A stretch of 64,000 bases of DNA from Burkholderiaceae bacterium (lineage in GTDB: Bacteria > Pseudomonadota > Gammaproteobacteria > Burkholderiales > Burkholderiaceae). A program made the position numbers and the translations under genes. This document shows, piece after piece, positions 33,963-44,000 of the stretch; the stretch's first letter is position 1, and the number at the start of each line of letters is the position of its first letter. The stretch spans positions 1 to 64,000 of the forward strand of contig JAJPEN010000070.1 of the NCBI GenBank assembly GCA_021166835.1, in the 5' to 3' direction. The notes beneath the pieces are model-generated. The model was given only the letters and a program-made list of their open reading frames with translations, ran no database searches and was not told the DNA's origin.

Positions 33963-36704
33963 TTACCTCCCAAAAACGCGTATCGCCGCCTTCGCCAGTT
34001 CGGAGCACCACAATACGGCGCTCGCCATCGCGACGCAGAACAGCCATTGTGCGGCGGACAGCGGCACCGTGCCGAACGCGGCATTCATCAGCGGCAACTG
34101 TACGCACGCAACCTGCAGCAGCACCGACAGCGCGATCGCTGCCCACAGCCAGCCGTTGACGAACAGATCGCGAAACGCGCTGGCCGAGGCCGAGCGCGCG
34201 TTCAGGCAGTTGAACATCTGCGCGAGCACGAGCGTCGTGAACGCCGCCGTGCGCGCGTTCGCCAGGTCGCGCTCGCCTTCGATCCAGCCGCCGGGCAGAT
34301 AAGCGTCGAGCGTGAGCAGCGTGACCGCGGCCATCACCGCGCCCACGCCCAGCACGCTCGCCCACATCCGGCCGTCGATCACCCGATCGCCGGGCCGCCG
34401 GGGCGGCTGCGCCATCGGATCGCCGACCGCCGGGTCCACGCTCATCGCGAGTGCCGGCCCCGAATCGGTGATCAGGTTGATCCACAGGATCTGCGTGGCG
34501 AGCAGCGGCAACGCGACCTCGCCCGTCGCGCCCGCCGCGAGTCCGATCGCATCGGCGAGCACCACGCCGAAGAACACGGTGAGCACCTCGCCCATGTTCG
34601 ACGACAGCAGGTAGCGCAGCGCCTTGCGGATGTTCTGGAAGATCACGCGCCCTTCGCGCACCGCCGCGACGATCGTCGCGAAGTCGTCGTCGGCGAGGAT
34701 CATGCGCGCGGCCTGGCGCGTCACTTCGGCGCCGGTGATGCCCATCGCGATGCCGATGTCGGCCGCCTTCAGCGCCGGCGCGTCGTTGACGCCGTCTCCG
34801 GTCATCGCCACCACGTGGCCGTCGGCCTGCAGCGCGTCGACGATGCGCATCTTGTGCGCCGGAGCGACGCGCGCATAGACGTCGGTGTGCCGCACGGCTC
34901 GCGCGAAGGCGGCATCGTCCATCGCGTCGATCTGCGTGCCCGACAGCACCCGGCCGTCGGCGTCCGCGATGCCGAGATCCTGCGCGACGCGCAATGCCGT
35001 GTGCGGGTGATCGCCGGTGATCATCATCACCCGGATGCCGGCGCGACGCGCATCGGCGATCGCCGGTCCGACCTCGGCGCGCGGCGGATCGATGATGCCG
35101 ACGGTACCCGCGAAGATCAGGTCGTGCTCGAGCGCTTCGCCGTCGCCGGCATCCTCGTGCGGCGCCAGCGGGCGGTACGCCACCGACAGCGTGCGCAGCG
35201 CGGCGTCCGACATCGCCTCGACGTCGCCGAGAATGCGCGCGCGCATCGCGTCGTCGAGCGCGACGACCTGCGCACCCACCCGCACGCGGTCGCACAGCCG
35301 GACCAGCACGTCGGGCGCGCCCTTGGTGACGAGGACGCGTTCGCCGCCGCGCTCGCGGTCGATCTCGACGCTCGACATCCGCTTGCGCTCGGAGGTGAAG
35401 GCGATCTCCGCGATACGCTCGAAGCGGCGCTCGCGCCGCTCGGTGAAGCCGGCCTTGCGCTCGGCGACGAGGAACGCCGCCTCGGTGGGATCGCCGTGCA
35501 CGCGCCAGCTGCCGTCGTCGTCCCGCCGCAGCACCGCGTTCCCGGCCAGGCTGCCGCCGCACAGCACGACGACGTCTTCGGCGAGCTTTGCCTCGCGACG
35601 CGTCGCGTCGTCGTGCGGCTGCGCACTCTCCGGCTCGAGCCGGCCCTCCGGTGCATAGCCGACGCCGGTCACGCGCGTTGCGCCCGAGGCGGTCATCACG
35701 CGTTCGATCGTCATCTCCGAACGCGTCAGCGTTCCGGTCTTGTCGGAAGCGATCACCGAAGCCGAGCCCAGCGTCTCCACCGACGACAGCTTCTTCACGA
35801 TCGCGTTGCGATCCGCCATGCGCCGCACGCCGAGCGCGAGCACCAGCGAAAGAATCGCCGGCAGTCCTTCGGGCACCGCCGCCACCGCGAGCGAAACGCC
35901 GAGCAGCAGCACGTCGACGAGATCGGCCACGCTGCGCGGATGGGAAAGCGCGAGGACGGTCGCGACGACGATCGCCGCGACGATCACGACCGCGACGCCG
36001 AGCACCCGTCCGATGCGCGCAATCTCGCGCTCGAGCGGCGTGGGCGGCTCGTCGGCCGCTTCGAGCAGGCCGGCGATCGCGCCGACTTCGGTGTGCATTC
36101 CGGTGGCGGCGACGAGCGCGCGCGCGCTGCCCTGGACCACCGCCGTGCCGGCGAACACCATATCGGTACGGTCGGCCAGCGCGGCAGGCGCCGGGAGCGT
36201 CGCCGGATCCTTGTCGACCGCCTCGCTCTCGCCGGTGAGCGACGCTTCCTGCACGCGCAGCGACGCCGCTTCGAGGAGCCGGGCATCGGCGCCGACGGCG
36301 TCGCCCTCGGCCAGCACGAGCACGTCGCCGCGCACCAGCGACTCGCTGGGCACGCGCAGCAGGCGCCCCTCGCGCAGCACCGACGACGTCGCTTCGGTGA
36401 GCTTCGCCAGCGCCGCGACGGCATTTTGCGCGCGCTCTTCCTGCACGGCGCCGAGCAGCGCATTGGCGATCACGATCGCCGCGATCACGAGCGCGTCGAC
36501 CGGCCAGCCGGCCGCGCCCTCGGCGAACCACGCGGCGAGCGAGATCGCGGCGGCGAGGAGCAGCAGGTAGATCAGCGGGTCGCGGAACTGCGCGAGTGCG
36601 CGTCGCCAGAACGGCACCGGCGGCTTGCCGCGCAAACGGTTCGGGCCGTCGCGCGAAAGGCGGCGCGCCGCCTCCGCATCGTCGAGACCGCGCTCGGGAT
36701 CCAC
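33963..36704 (-). CDS. P-type cation-transporting ATPase, SERCA/PMCA-like (P2 type)
   Basis: A 913-residue ATP-driven ion pump. Phosphorylated Asp321 is in SDKTGTLT, the actuator motif TGES at residues 157-160, PEGLP at 278-282 in span four, the nucleotide-domain KGAPD, and the hinge TGDGVNDAPALK. About ten spans and a C-terminal cation ATPase domain are present. NLITDSGPA in a late span fits calcium or monovalent-cation pumps, not heavy-metal P1B pumps. The GTG at 36704 lacks a clear ribosome site; in-frame sequence before it (EGAELARALG) looks protein-like, so the true N-terminus may be longer and use a rare start. It follows the TetR gene by 58 bp. Confidence 0.9.
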   Translation of the reverse strand: MDPERGLDDAEAARRLSRDGPNRLRGKPPVPFWRRALAQFRDPLIYLLLLAAAISLAAWFAEGAAGWPVDALVIAAIVIANALLGAVQEERAQNAVAALAKLTEATSSVLREGRLLRVPSESLVRGDVLVLAEGDAVGADARLLEAASLRVQEASLTGESEAVDKDPATLPAPAALADRTDMVFAGTAVVQGSARALVAATGMHTEVGAIAGLLEAADEPPTPLEREIARIGRVLGVAVVIVAAIVVATVLALSHPRSVADLVDVLLLGVSLAVAAVPEGLPAILSLVLALGVRRMADRNAIVKKLSSVETLGSASVIASDKTGTLTRSEMTIERVMTASGATRVTGVGYAPEGRLEPESAQPHDDATRREAKLAEDVVVLCGGSLAGNAVLRRDDDGSWRVHGDPTEAAFLVAERKAGFTERRERRFERIAEIAFTSERKRMSSVEIDRERGGERVLVTKGAPDVLVRLCDRVRVGAQVVALDDAMRARILGDVEAMSDAALRTLSVAYRPLAPHEDAGDGEALEHDLIFAGTVGIIDPPRAEVGPAIADARRAGIRVMMITGDHPHTALRVAQDLGIADADGRVLSGTQIDAMDDAAFARAVRHTDVYARVAPAHKMRIVDALQADGHVVAMTGDGVNDAPALKAADIGIAMGITGAEVTRQAARMILADDDFATIVAAVREGRVIFQNIRKALRYLLSSNMGEVLTVFFGVVLADAIGLAAGATGEVALPLLATQILWINLITDSGPALAMSVDPAVGDPMAQPPRRPGDRVIDGRMWASVLGVGAVMAAVTLLTLDAYLPGGWIEGERDLANARTAAFTTLVLAQMFNCLNARSASASAFRDLFVNGWLWAAIALSVLLQVACVQLPLMNAAFGTVPLSAAQWLFCVAMASAVLWCSELAKAAIRVFGR

Positions 36705-36762
36705 GCCGAGCGCGCGCGCAAGCTCCGCCCCTTCGCGCAGCGAGGGATCGCCGGACGAAGCC

Positions 36763-37437
36763 TCAGGCGCCGCCGTTCTCCGCCTGCAGTGCGACGGCCC
36801 GACCGGAGACGACCTGCTCGACCATCTCGGCCACCAGCGAGCGCTTCAGGCCGTCGACGTCGGCCTTGGCGAGCGACGCCATGCCGATCACGCCGGTGAG
36901 GAAGCCGAGCGTCTTGCAGAACAGCACCTCGACCGCGTGCGGGTGCAGCCGGGAGCGCCCGCCTTCGGCCACGCAGCCATCGACGAGTTCGGAAAGCGTG
37001 GCCAGCACCCGCCACGGATCGGGGCGCGGCGCGGCGCCGTCGGTTTCCGCGACCCAGTCGCGTCCCGAATCGCGGATCGCGAACACGACCCAGTAGTGCC
37101 GCCGATTGTCGAGCCAGTACTGCAGCCAGGCGTCGAGATATGCCGCCAATCGCATCGGCGCGTCCGCGGTCTCGGGCAACGCCGCCGTTGCCTGGCTGTG
37201 CGCCCGCAGCAGCAGATCCGCCCAGATGTGGCGGATGAGGTGCGCCTTCGTCGGGAAATAGCGATACAGCGACATCGGCGGCACGCCGACCTGGCTGGCC
37301 AGCTTGCGCATCGACAGCGCCTCGTAGCCGCCGTCTTCGAACATCCGCAGCGAGGCGCGCACGGCCTGCTCGTGCAAATCCCGCTGCTCGGCACGCGTGC
37401 GGCGCGCGCGATAAGGGCGAACGTCGGGTGCGTTCAT
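36763..37437 (-). CDS. TetR family transcriptional regulator of the cation ATPase operon
   Basis: A 224-residue regulator. The DNA-binding domain at about residues 17-62 contains EALSMRKLASQVGVPPMSLYRYFPTKAHLI. The C-terminal ligand domain is not recognised. The ATG at 37437 has GAGAG upstream and gives a normal N-terminus, so the longer open frame is not used. It directly precedes the P-type ATPase and the small membrane protein, suggesting that it represses this transport operon. TetR control of a P2-type ATPase is uncommon. Confidence 0.85.
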   Translation of the reverse strand: MNAPDVRPYRARRTRAEQRDLHEQAVRASLRMFEDGGYEALSMRKLASQVGVPPMSLYRYFPTKAHLIRHIWADLLLRAHSQATAALPETADAPMRLAAYLDAWLQYWLDNRRHYWVVFAIRDSGRDWVAETDGAAPRPDPWRVLATLSELVDGCVAEGGRSRLHPHAVEVLFCKTLGFLTGVIGMASLAKADVDGLKRSLVAEMVEQVVSGRAVALQAENGGA

Positions 37438-37591
37438 CGCGTCGGCTCTCTCGTCTTCAAACGGCGGAATTTTGACACCGTACGCACACGCTCGCACCAT
37501 GCCTCGGATCAACCTTTGCGTCCGCGTACGCTATACCGTATCGTTTCGGCCGCTCCTGCCCGCGGTTCCGGGGCAAAGCGCTCCGGAAACG

Positions 37592-40500
37592 ATGCCCGAA
37601 TCGCTGCCCTTGCCTGCCGTCGACCGATTCGAACGCCTGCACGAAGTGACGGACGCCGTCGTGCGGCTCTTTGGCGCCGGAGACTGGACGCTCGAGCGCG
37701 GCCGCGCGCTCGACGCGGCGTTGCGCGCACTGTTGCTGGCATGGACCGCCGAGCGGCCCGCCGAGGAAGACTACGCCATTGCCGCGCTGCTGGCGGCGTT
37801 CGAGAGCGTCGACCTCTTCGATCCGGCCGTGATCGCCGACCGGGGTCCGTTCGTCGAGCGGCTCCTCTCGCTGCGCGACCGGGCGCTGCTCGAGGCAGCG
37901 AATGCGCAGCCGGGCTGGAAGCCGCGCGCGTGGGAGGCGGCGCCGGAGGACGCTCCCGCACGACCGAGGGCGGACGGGCCCGTCCCCGAGGAGCGTTTCG
38001 CCGGTGTTCTCTCGCGCGCCTTCACCCGCCTGTACCAGGCCAGCCTGACGCTCGACGATCACGCCATCGTCAGCGTCACCGACCGGCGCGGGACGATCGT
38101 CGAAGTGAACGAAGCGTTCTGCAGGGTCAGCGGCTATGAACGGGGCGAGCTGCTCGGCGCGAAGCACTCGATCGTGAAGTCCGGCCGCCATCCGCCGGCG
38201 TTCTACCGCGAGCTGTGGAGCACGATCGCCGCCGGCCGGATCTGGACCGGCGAGATCTGCAACCGCCGCCGGGACGGCTCGTACTACTGGGTGCGCTCGA
38301 CGATCATTCCGGTGCTCGATGCGGCGGGCAAGCCCGAGGAGTACGTCTCGGTGCGCACCGAGATCACTGCGGACAAGTGGGCGGAAGAGCGGCTCGCGCT
38401 GCTCGAGCACGCGGTCGTCGCGTGCGGCAGCGGGGTCGCCGTCGCCGACGCGCTTCAAGCCGAGCTGCCGATCGCATACGCGAGCCCGTCCTTCGAGCGG
38501 CTGTTCGCGCAGGGGGTCGGCAAGACGGGCGGGGAGCTGCGCGGCATGTCGCTGCGGGAACTGCTCGGCAGCGGCCAGCCGGCCGAGTCCTTCGACGCGC
38601 TGTGCGAGCTGCTCGATTCGCCGGACGGCGGTTCGATCCTGCTGCGCGGCATGCGCGACGACGGCGGGAAGTGGGCGTTCGAGCTCAGACTCTCGCCGGT
38701 GCTGAACTGCGGCGTCCGCACGCACGTAGTCGCCGTGGTCGGCGACCTGACCGAGCTCGAAGCGACGCGCGCCGAGCTGCACGATCGCAGCGAGCGGCTG
38801 CGCAGGGTGGAGGAGTGCGCGGGCTGCGGCACCTGGGACGGCGAGCTCGCGACCCGCGAGCTGCGCTGGTCCGAAGCGACTGCCGCGATCTTCGGTCTGC
38901 CGGCGGCAGAAAGCGGAACGAGCTACGACCGCTTCCTCGCCGCCGTGCATCCGCACGATCGCCAGCGGGTCGTCGAAGCGTTCGACGGGTGCCTGAAGCG
39001 GGGCAAGCCCTACGACATCGAGCACCGATGCGTGCTTGCGGACGGCACCGTGCGCTGGGTGCACGGGCGGGGCCGGGTGATGCGCGACCACCGCGGACGG
39101 CCGATGCGCATGCTCGGCGTCGTGCAGGACATCACCGAATGCAGGCAGCTCGCCGCCGAGCTGCAGCACGAGCGCGAGCGCCTGGTGCGTACGCAGACAC
39201 TCGCGCGCTTCGGCGACTGGCGGATCGACGACGCGAGCGGCGAGGCCTGGTGGTCGGCGACGCTGTACGACATCTACCATCGCGATCGGTCGTCGTTCCG
39301 GCCGTGCGCCGACACCTTCGCAGAAGCGGCCGACCCGCGCGATGCCGCCCTGATCGCCGCGGCGCTTCAGTCGGCGCGCGACGGCCGCGAGGCCGATTGC
39401 GTGCACCGCATCGCCCTGCCGGACGGCGGGCGCCGGTGGGTGCGGATTCGCGCGCAACCCGAACTCGACGAGTTCGGCGGCATCGTCGCCGTGCTCGGCA
39501 CCGCACAGGACGTCACCGACGCGCTGCACAGCGAGGACTGCGCGCGGCTGCTGCGAAGAATCGTCGCCATGAGCGAGGACGCGATCGCGATCGCCGACCG
39601 ATACGGCGAACTCCTCTACGCCAACGCCGCGTGGCGGCGCATGCTCGGCCACGACCCCGCGCATCGTCCGCGCGGCGAGCTGCTGGCCGCCTGCCAGGCG
39701 CCGGCGCGCGAGGCGCTCGAACGCGAGATCCAGCGCGGCGACCCGGGATTCCGGCATCGCGGCGATCTGCCGATGCGACGGCTCGACGGAACGGACTTCG
39801 TGGCGCGCGGTGAGATCGCCGTGGCGCACGATGCTCGCGGCGACGTGCAGTTCTTCGCGCACCGGTTCCGCGACGCCGGCCGGGCGCTCGCGTACGAACG
39901 CTCGCTCGCCGATGCGAATGCGCGGATCCGGCAGGCGCGCGAAGCCGCCTGCCGTTTCGCCGGACAGACGAGCGAGGCGCTGCGCGGTCCGTCGCAGACC
40001 GTGCTCGCGTTCGCGCAGCTGCTCGCTACGCGCCCCGAGCTCTCGCCCGTCGCCCACCAGTATCTGCGACATATCGTCGACGCGGGCCGGCGCCTGCTGC
40101 GCGTGGCCGGCGACCGGCTCGATCTCGCGCGCGCCGAGGCGGGACGCCTTTCGCTGCGCATCGAGCTGCTCTGGCTCGACGAGGTGTTCGACGAGCTGCT
40201 CGAACCGGGAATAGCCGACGCCGTCGCGGTGCGCGTGTCGATCGATGGGCGCGGGCGACTCGCCGTCCGCGGCGATCGAATGCGACTCGTGCAGGCGCTG
40301 CGCGCGTTGCTTGCGGATGCGCCGGCGGCGCATCTGTCGGCGATGCGGGTGGACGGTCCTCGTGCCGAGGGCAGCGACACGACCGCCATCCGCGTCGTGC
40401 GCGATGCCGCCGACCCGCCGCACGAGGCGCGCACGCTGGCCAGGCTGCTGCTCGCCCGGATGGGCGCGACGATCGAGGAGGAGCGGACGCAGGCGAGCGG

Positions 40501-41092
40501 CGAAGCGCGCGATCGCGCCGACGCTCCTCGCGGCAGGATCTTCGTCCTTCGACTGCCGTCGGCGCCGCGCGAAGACGGCTCGGGATCCTCGTCGGACGAG
40601 GATGCGGCGCCGGCGCACGAAGCGTCCGCTGCCGATGCGGCCGCCACTGCACGCAGGGTCGCCAACCCCGTCGCTGTCGAAGCGCTCGCCGAAGGCCGTT
40701 CCGGGCCGCGGCGCACCGTGCTGCACGTCGACGACGACCTCGCCGGTCTGTCGCTGCTGCAGGAAGCGTTTCGCGACGATCCGCGGCTTCGTGTCCGGGT
40801 GTCGCCGTCGGCCCTCCTCGGCATCGAGCTTGCGCAGTCGCGGCGTCCCGACGCCGTGCTGCTCGACATCGATTCTCCCGCCGTCGACGCCTTCGCCGTG
40901 GTGCGCGAACTCAGGATCGATCCGCGCACGCGCGGCATTCCGGTGATTGCGATCACCGCCGACGTGTCGGAGGAGAACCGCCGGCGGATCGACGGCTGCG
41001 GCTTCTTCCGCTTCGTGGAGAAACCGCTGTCGCTGCCCGAGCTGCTGCGGACGATCGACGCGGCCTGCGCCGCTACGCGCCGCGCCCGCTGA
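37592..41092 (+). CDS. Multi-PAS sensory protein with degenerate histidine kinase core and C-terminal receiver
   Basis: A protein of about 1166 residues without membrane spans. A helical N-terminal part is followed by several PAS/PAC units between about 150 and 780, including GTIVEVNEAFCRVSGYERGE and MRMLGVVQDITE. The region at 784-870 has the helical pattern of a histidine kinase dimerisation domain, but the H-box reads FAGQTSEALRGP, without histidine. The following ATPase-like region (RLVQALRALLADA) lacks the N-box asparagine and G-boxes. The final 126 residues are a sound receiver domain: HVDDD, phospho-acceptor near residue 1092 in VLLDID, ITAD and VEKPLS. It is therefore probably a pseudokinase scaffold with a receiver. 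The start is uncertain; a frame-compatible start exists at 37472. Confidence 0.82.
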   Translation: MPESLPLPAVDRFERLHEVTDAVVRLFGAGDWTLERGRALDAALRALLLAWTAERPAEEDYAIAALLAAFESVDLFDPAVIADRGPFVERLLSLRDRALLEAANAQPGWKPRAWEAAPEDAPARPRADGPVPEERFAGVLSRAFTRLYQASLTLDDHAIVSVTDRRGTIVEVNEAFCRVSGYERGELLGAKHSIVKSGRHPPAFYRELWSTIAAGRIWTGEICNRRRDGSYYWVRSTIIPVLDAAGKPEEYVSVRTEITADKWAEERLALLEHAVVACGSGVAVADALQAELPIAYASPSFERLFAQGVGKTGGELRGMSLRELLGSGQPAESFDALCELLDSPDGGSILLRGMRDDGGKWAFELRLSPVLNCGVRTHVVAVVGDLTELEATRAELHDRSERLRRVEECAGCGTWDGELATRELRWSEATAAIFGLPAAESGTSYDRFLAAVHPHDRQRVVEAFDGCLKRGKPYDIEHRCVLADGTVRWVHGRGRVMRDHRGRPMRMLGVVQDITECRQLAAELQHERERLVRTQTLARFGDWRIDDASGEAWWSATLYDIYHRDRSSFRPCADTFAEAADPRDAALIAAALQSARDGREADCVHRIALPDGGRRWVRIRAQPELDEFGGIVAVLGTAQDVTDALHSEDCARLLRRIVAMSEDAIAIADRYGELLYANAAWRRMLGHDPAHRPRGELLAACQAPAREALEREIQRGDPGFRHRGDLPMRRLDGTDFVARGEIAVAHDARGDVQFFAHRFRDAGRALAYERSLADANARIRQAREAACRFAGQTSEALRGPSQTVLAFAQLLATRPELSPVAHQYLRHIVDAGRRLLRVAGDRLDLARAEAGRLSLRIELLWLDEVFDELLEPGIADAVAVRVSIDGRGRLAVRGDRMRLVQALRALLADAPAAHLSAMRVDGPRAEGSDTTAIRVVRDAADPPHEARTLARLLLARMGATIEEERTQASGEARDRADAPRGRIFVLRLPSAPREDGSGSSSDEDAAPAHEASAADAAATARRVANPVAVEALAEGRSGPRRTVLHVDDDLAGLSLLQEAFRDDPRLRVRVSPSALLGIELAQSRRPDAVLLDIDSPAVDAFAVVRELRIDPRTRGIPVIAITADVSEENRRRIDGCGFFRFVEKPLSLPELLRTIDAACAATRRAR

Positions 41093-44000
41093 GCGATTCG
41101 CGCAGCCGGCGCTCGAATTCGCCGATCGGCGCCGGCATGCCGTACAGGAAGCCCTGGAACCGGCGGCAGCCGTTCGCCTCGAGAAATGCGCGTTGCGCGG
41201 GAGTCTCCACCCCTTCGGCGATCACCTCGATCGAGAGGCTCGCCGCCATCCCGATGATCGTCTGGACGACGATGGCATCACTGCGATGCGTCGGCAGCTT
41301 GCGCACGAACGACTGGTCGATCTTCAACTGATCGATCGGCAGCCTCGCCAGATAGGTCAGCGACGAGTGGCCGGTGCCGAAATCGTCGATCGAAAATCCG
41401 ACGCCGAGCTCGCGGATCCGGCGCATCGTCGCCACCGTCTCGTCGATGTCGAGCGCGACCAGGCTCTCGGTGAGCTCCAGCTTCAGGCGGCCCGGCGCGA
41501 CGCCCGCGGCGTGCATGGCGCTGCGCACCCGGTCGACGAAATCCACCTGGCGGAACTGCTTCGGGCTGACGTTGACCGACAACTGCAGCCCGGCGAAGCC
41601 GTCGCGTTCCGCCCACGAGGCGAGCTGCGCGCAGGCGCGCTGCAGCACCCAGTCGCCGATGCCGACGATCAGCTCGCTCTCCTCGGCCACGGGAATGAAG
41701 TCGGCGGGCGAGATCAGTCCGCGCTGCGGATGCATCCAGCGCAGCAGGACCTCGGCGCCGATCGTCTCTCCGCGCTCGTCGATCTGCGGCTGGAAGTGCA
41801 GCTGCAGCTGGTTGCGCGGAAGCGCTACCCGCAGGTCGGCCTCGAGCGCAGCGCGTTCGGTGACCGCCGCGTGCGTGCGCGCGTCGAAGAAGCCGAGGCG
41901 GTTGCGGCCCGAACGCTTGGCCTGGTACATCGCCACGTCGGCGCGCTCGAGCAGCTCGTCGACCGTGTGCTGCCCGCCGACGAACAGATGGATCCCGATG
42001 CTGGCCGTGCCGTAATGCTCGTGGCCGGCGAGCTGGTACGGCTGGTTCAGCGACGTGCGCAGCCCCGTCGCGATCCGCTCGACCTGCTCCTTCGCCTGCG
42101 CCTCGTCGGCGCCCAGGTCGCCGACGACGATCACGAACTCGTCTCCCCCCTGGCGCGCCACGGTGTCGCTCGCGCGCACGCCCGCCGTGAGCCGGCGGGC
42201 GACCTCGACGAGCAGCAGGTCTCCCATCTCGTGCCCGCGCGTGTCGTTGAGGATCTTGAAGCGGTCGAGGTCGATGAAGAGCACCGCCGCGTGACGACGC
42301 GAGCGCTCGCTCGACTGCATCGCCAGCTGCAGCCGGTCGCGCAGCAACCGGCGGTTCGGCAACTCGGTCAGCGGATCGTAGTAGGCGAGCCGATGGATCG
42401 TCTCGTCCGCCTGGCGCTTCTGCGTGATGTCGGTGAACACCGCAACGTAATTCTCGACCTTGCCCTCGTCGTCTGTCACCGCGGTGACGCTGAGCCACTC
42501 GAGGTACAGCCCGCCATCCTTGCGCCGGTTCCACAGCTCGCCCTGCCAGTGGCGCTCGCGTTCGAGCGCCGCATGCATCGCCTGGTAGAACTCGCGGCTC
42601 TGCCGGCCCGAGCCCAGCAGGCGGCCGGGCTTGCGACCGATCGCCTCGTACGGCTCGTAGCCGGTGATCCTCGTGAATGCGGGGTTGACGCGCAGGATCA
42701 CCCGCTGCGCATCGGTGATGGCGATCGCCTCGAGCGAGTCGAAGGCGATCGCGGCCACGCGCAGGTCGGCCTGCGCGCGGCGGCGCTCGGTGATGTCGGA
42801 GGCGACGTCGACGAAGCCGGTGAGCTTTCCGCCCGCGTCGCGCAGCGGCTGGATGTCGACGTCGAGCCACAGCTCGCGCCCTTCGCGCGTGCGGTTCAGC
42901 AGCTGCACGCGCGCGCCCTCGCCGCGCGCGAGCGCCTCGCGCACCGGTGCGAGCGCGCGCGTGTTCGATTGCCGGTCGACGAGCAGCTGCTCCGGCGTCC
43001 GGCCGAGCGCGTGCGACGCGTCGTAGCCGGTGATGCGGCGAAACGCGTCGTTCACCCACAGGATCCGCTGCCGCTCGTCGGTGAGTACGACGATGTTCGT
43101 CGTGCGCTCGGCGACCAGCGCGAGGCGCTGCAGATCCTCCATGCGCTCGGCGAGGAATGCGTGCTGGCGCTTGACCGATCGGGCCGCCGGCTCGGCGACG
43201 AACACGGCCAGCCCGAGCAGCACGAAGAGCGTGAGCAGCGACTGGGTCCGCGCCTGGCTGACCGCGGTCAGCTCGCGCTCGCGCGCCAGCGTCGAAAGCG
43301 CATCGACCAGCCGTTGCGCGGCGTCGAGCGCCGGGTCGGACTGCGCCTGAACCGATGCGACGGAGCCGGTGCGCAGCAGCGCCTCGACGGGCGGGCCGTG
43401 ATGCACGAGCGCCCGCGCCGAAGCGAGCAGGTTCGCGTGCGCGTCCTTCCATGCCGCCCACGCCGCATTGAGCTCGAGCGTGTCGGCCTGCAGCAGCGTC
43501 CCTTTCTCGTGCAGCATCGTTTCGAGCCGTCGCGCATCGGCCTCGGCCCGATCGAGCACTTCGCCCAGCTCGCGCAGCCCCGAGGAAAGATCTGCATCGG
43601 GTGCGAGCAGGGCCGAGGCGAGCCGACCGATGCGCTGACTGAGCATGCGCTGCGTAGCCGCGAGATCTGCGATGCGCGCGTCCTCGGCGCGCGTACGCTC
43701 GGCGCTCTCGGCGAACCAGCCGTGCAGCACAGCCTGTGCGCCCACGGCGAGCAGCACCGCATGGATCGCGACGCGCACGCGCCGATGCACGCGCACCCTC
43801 GACACGTCGGCGAAGTGCTGCGCCGCGTCTGCCGCGCGGGCCGCACGGCGGCGGGCGGCGATCGCATATCCGGCGAGCGCCGCGACCGCGCCAAGCAGCG
43901 CCGCCGGTGCGAGCAGGCTCCGGCCGGACAGGACGAAGGTCGAGGAATCGCCGGTCGTCAGCAACAGCACCGCGGCGACGAGCGCCGCGACGAAGGCGCT

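Noticed and set aside
33406..36531. Very long open frame antisense to or out of frame with the P-type ATPase
   Set aside because: It is Arg/Ala-rich without any domain, a known artefact of GC-rich coding DNA; the ATPase frame carries all pump motifs.
33504..36899. 1131-codon plus-strand frame opposite the ATPase
   Set aside because: No recognisable domain, biased Arg/His/Ala composition, and it runs over several real genes.
37457..40726. 1089-codon minus-strand frame opposite the multi-PAS gene
   Set aside because: Composition typical of a shadow frame; the plus-strand frame has PAS and receiver domains.
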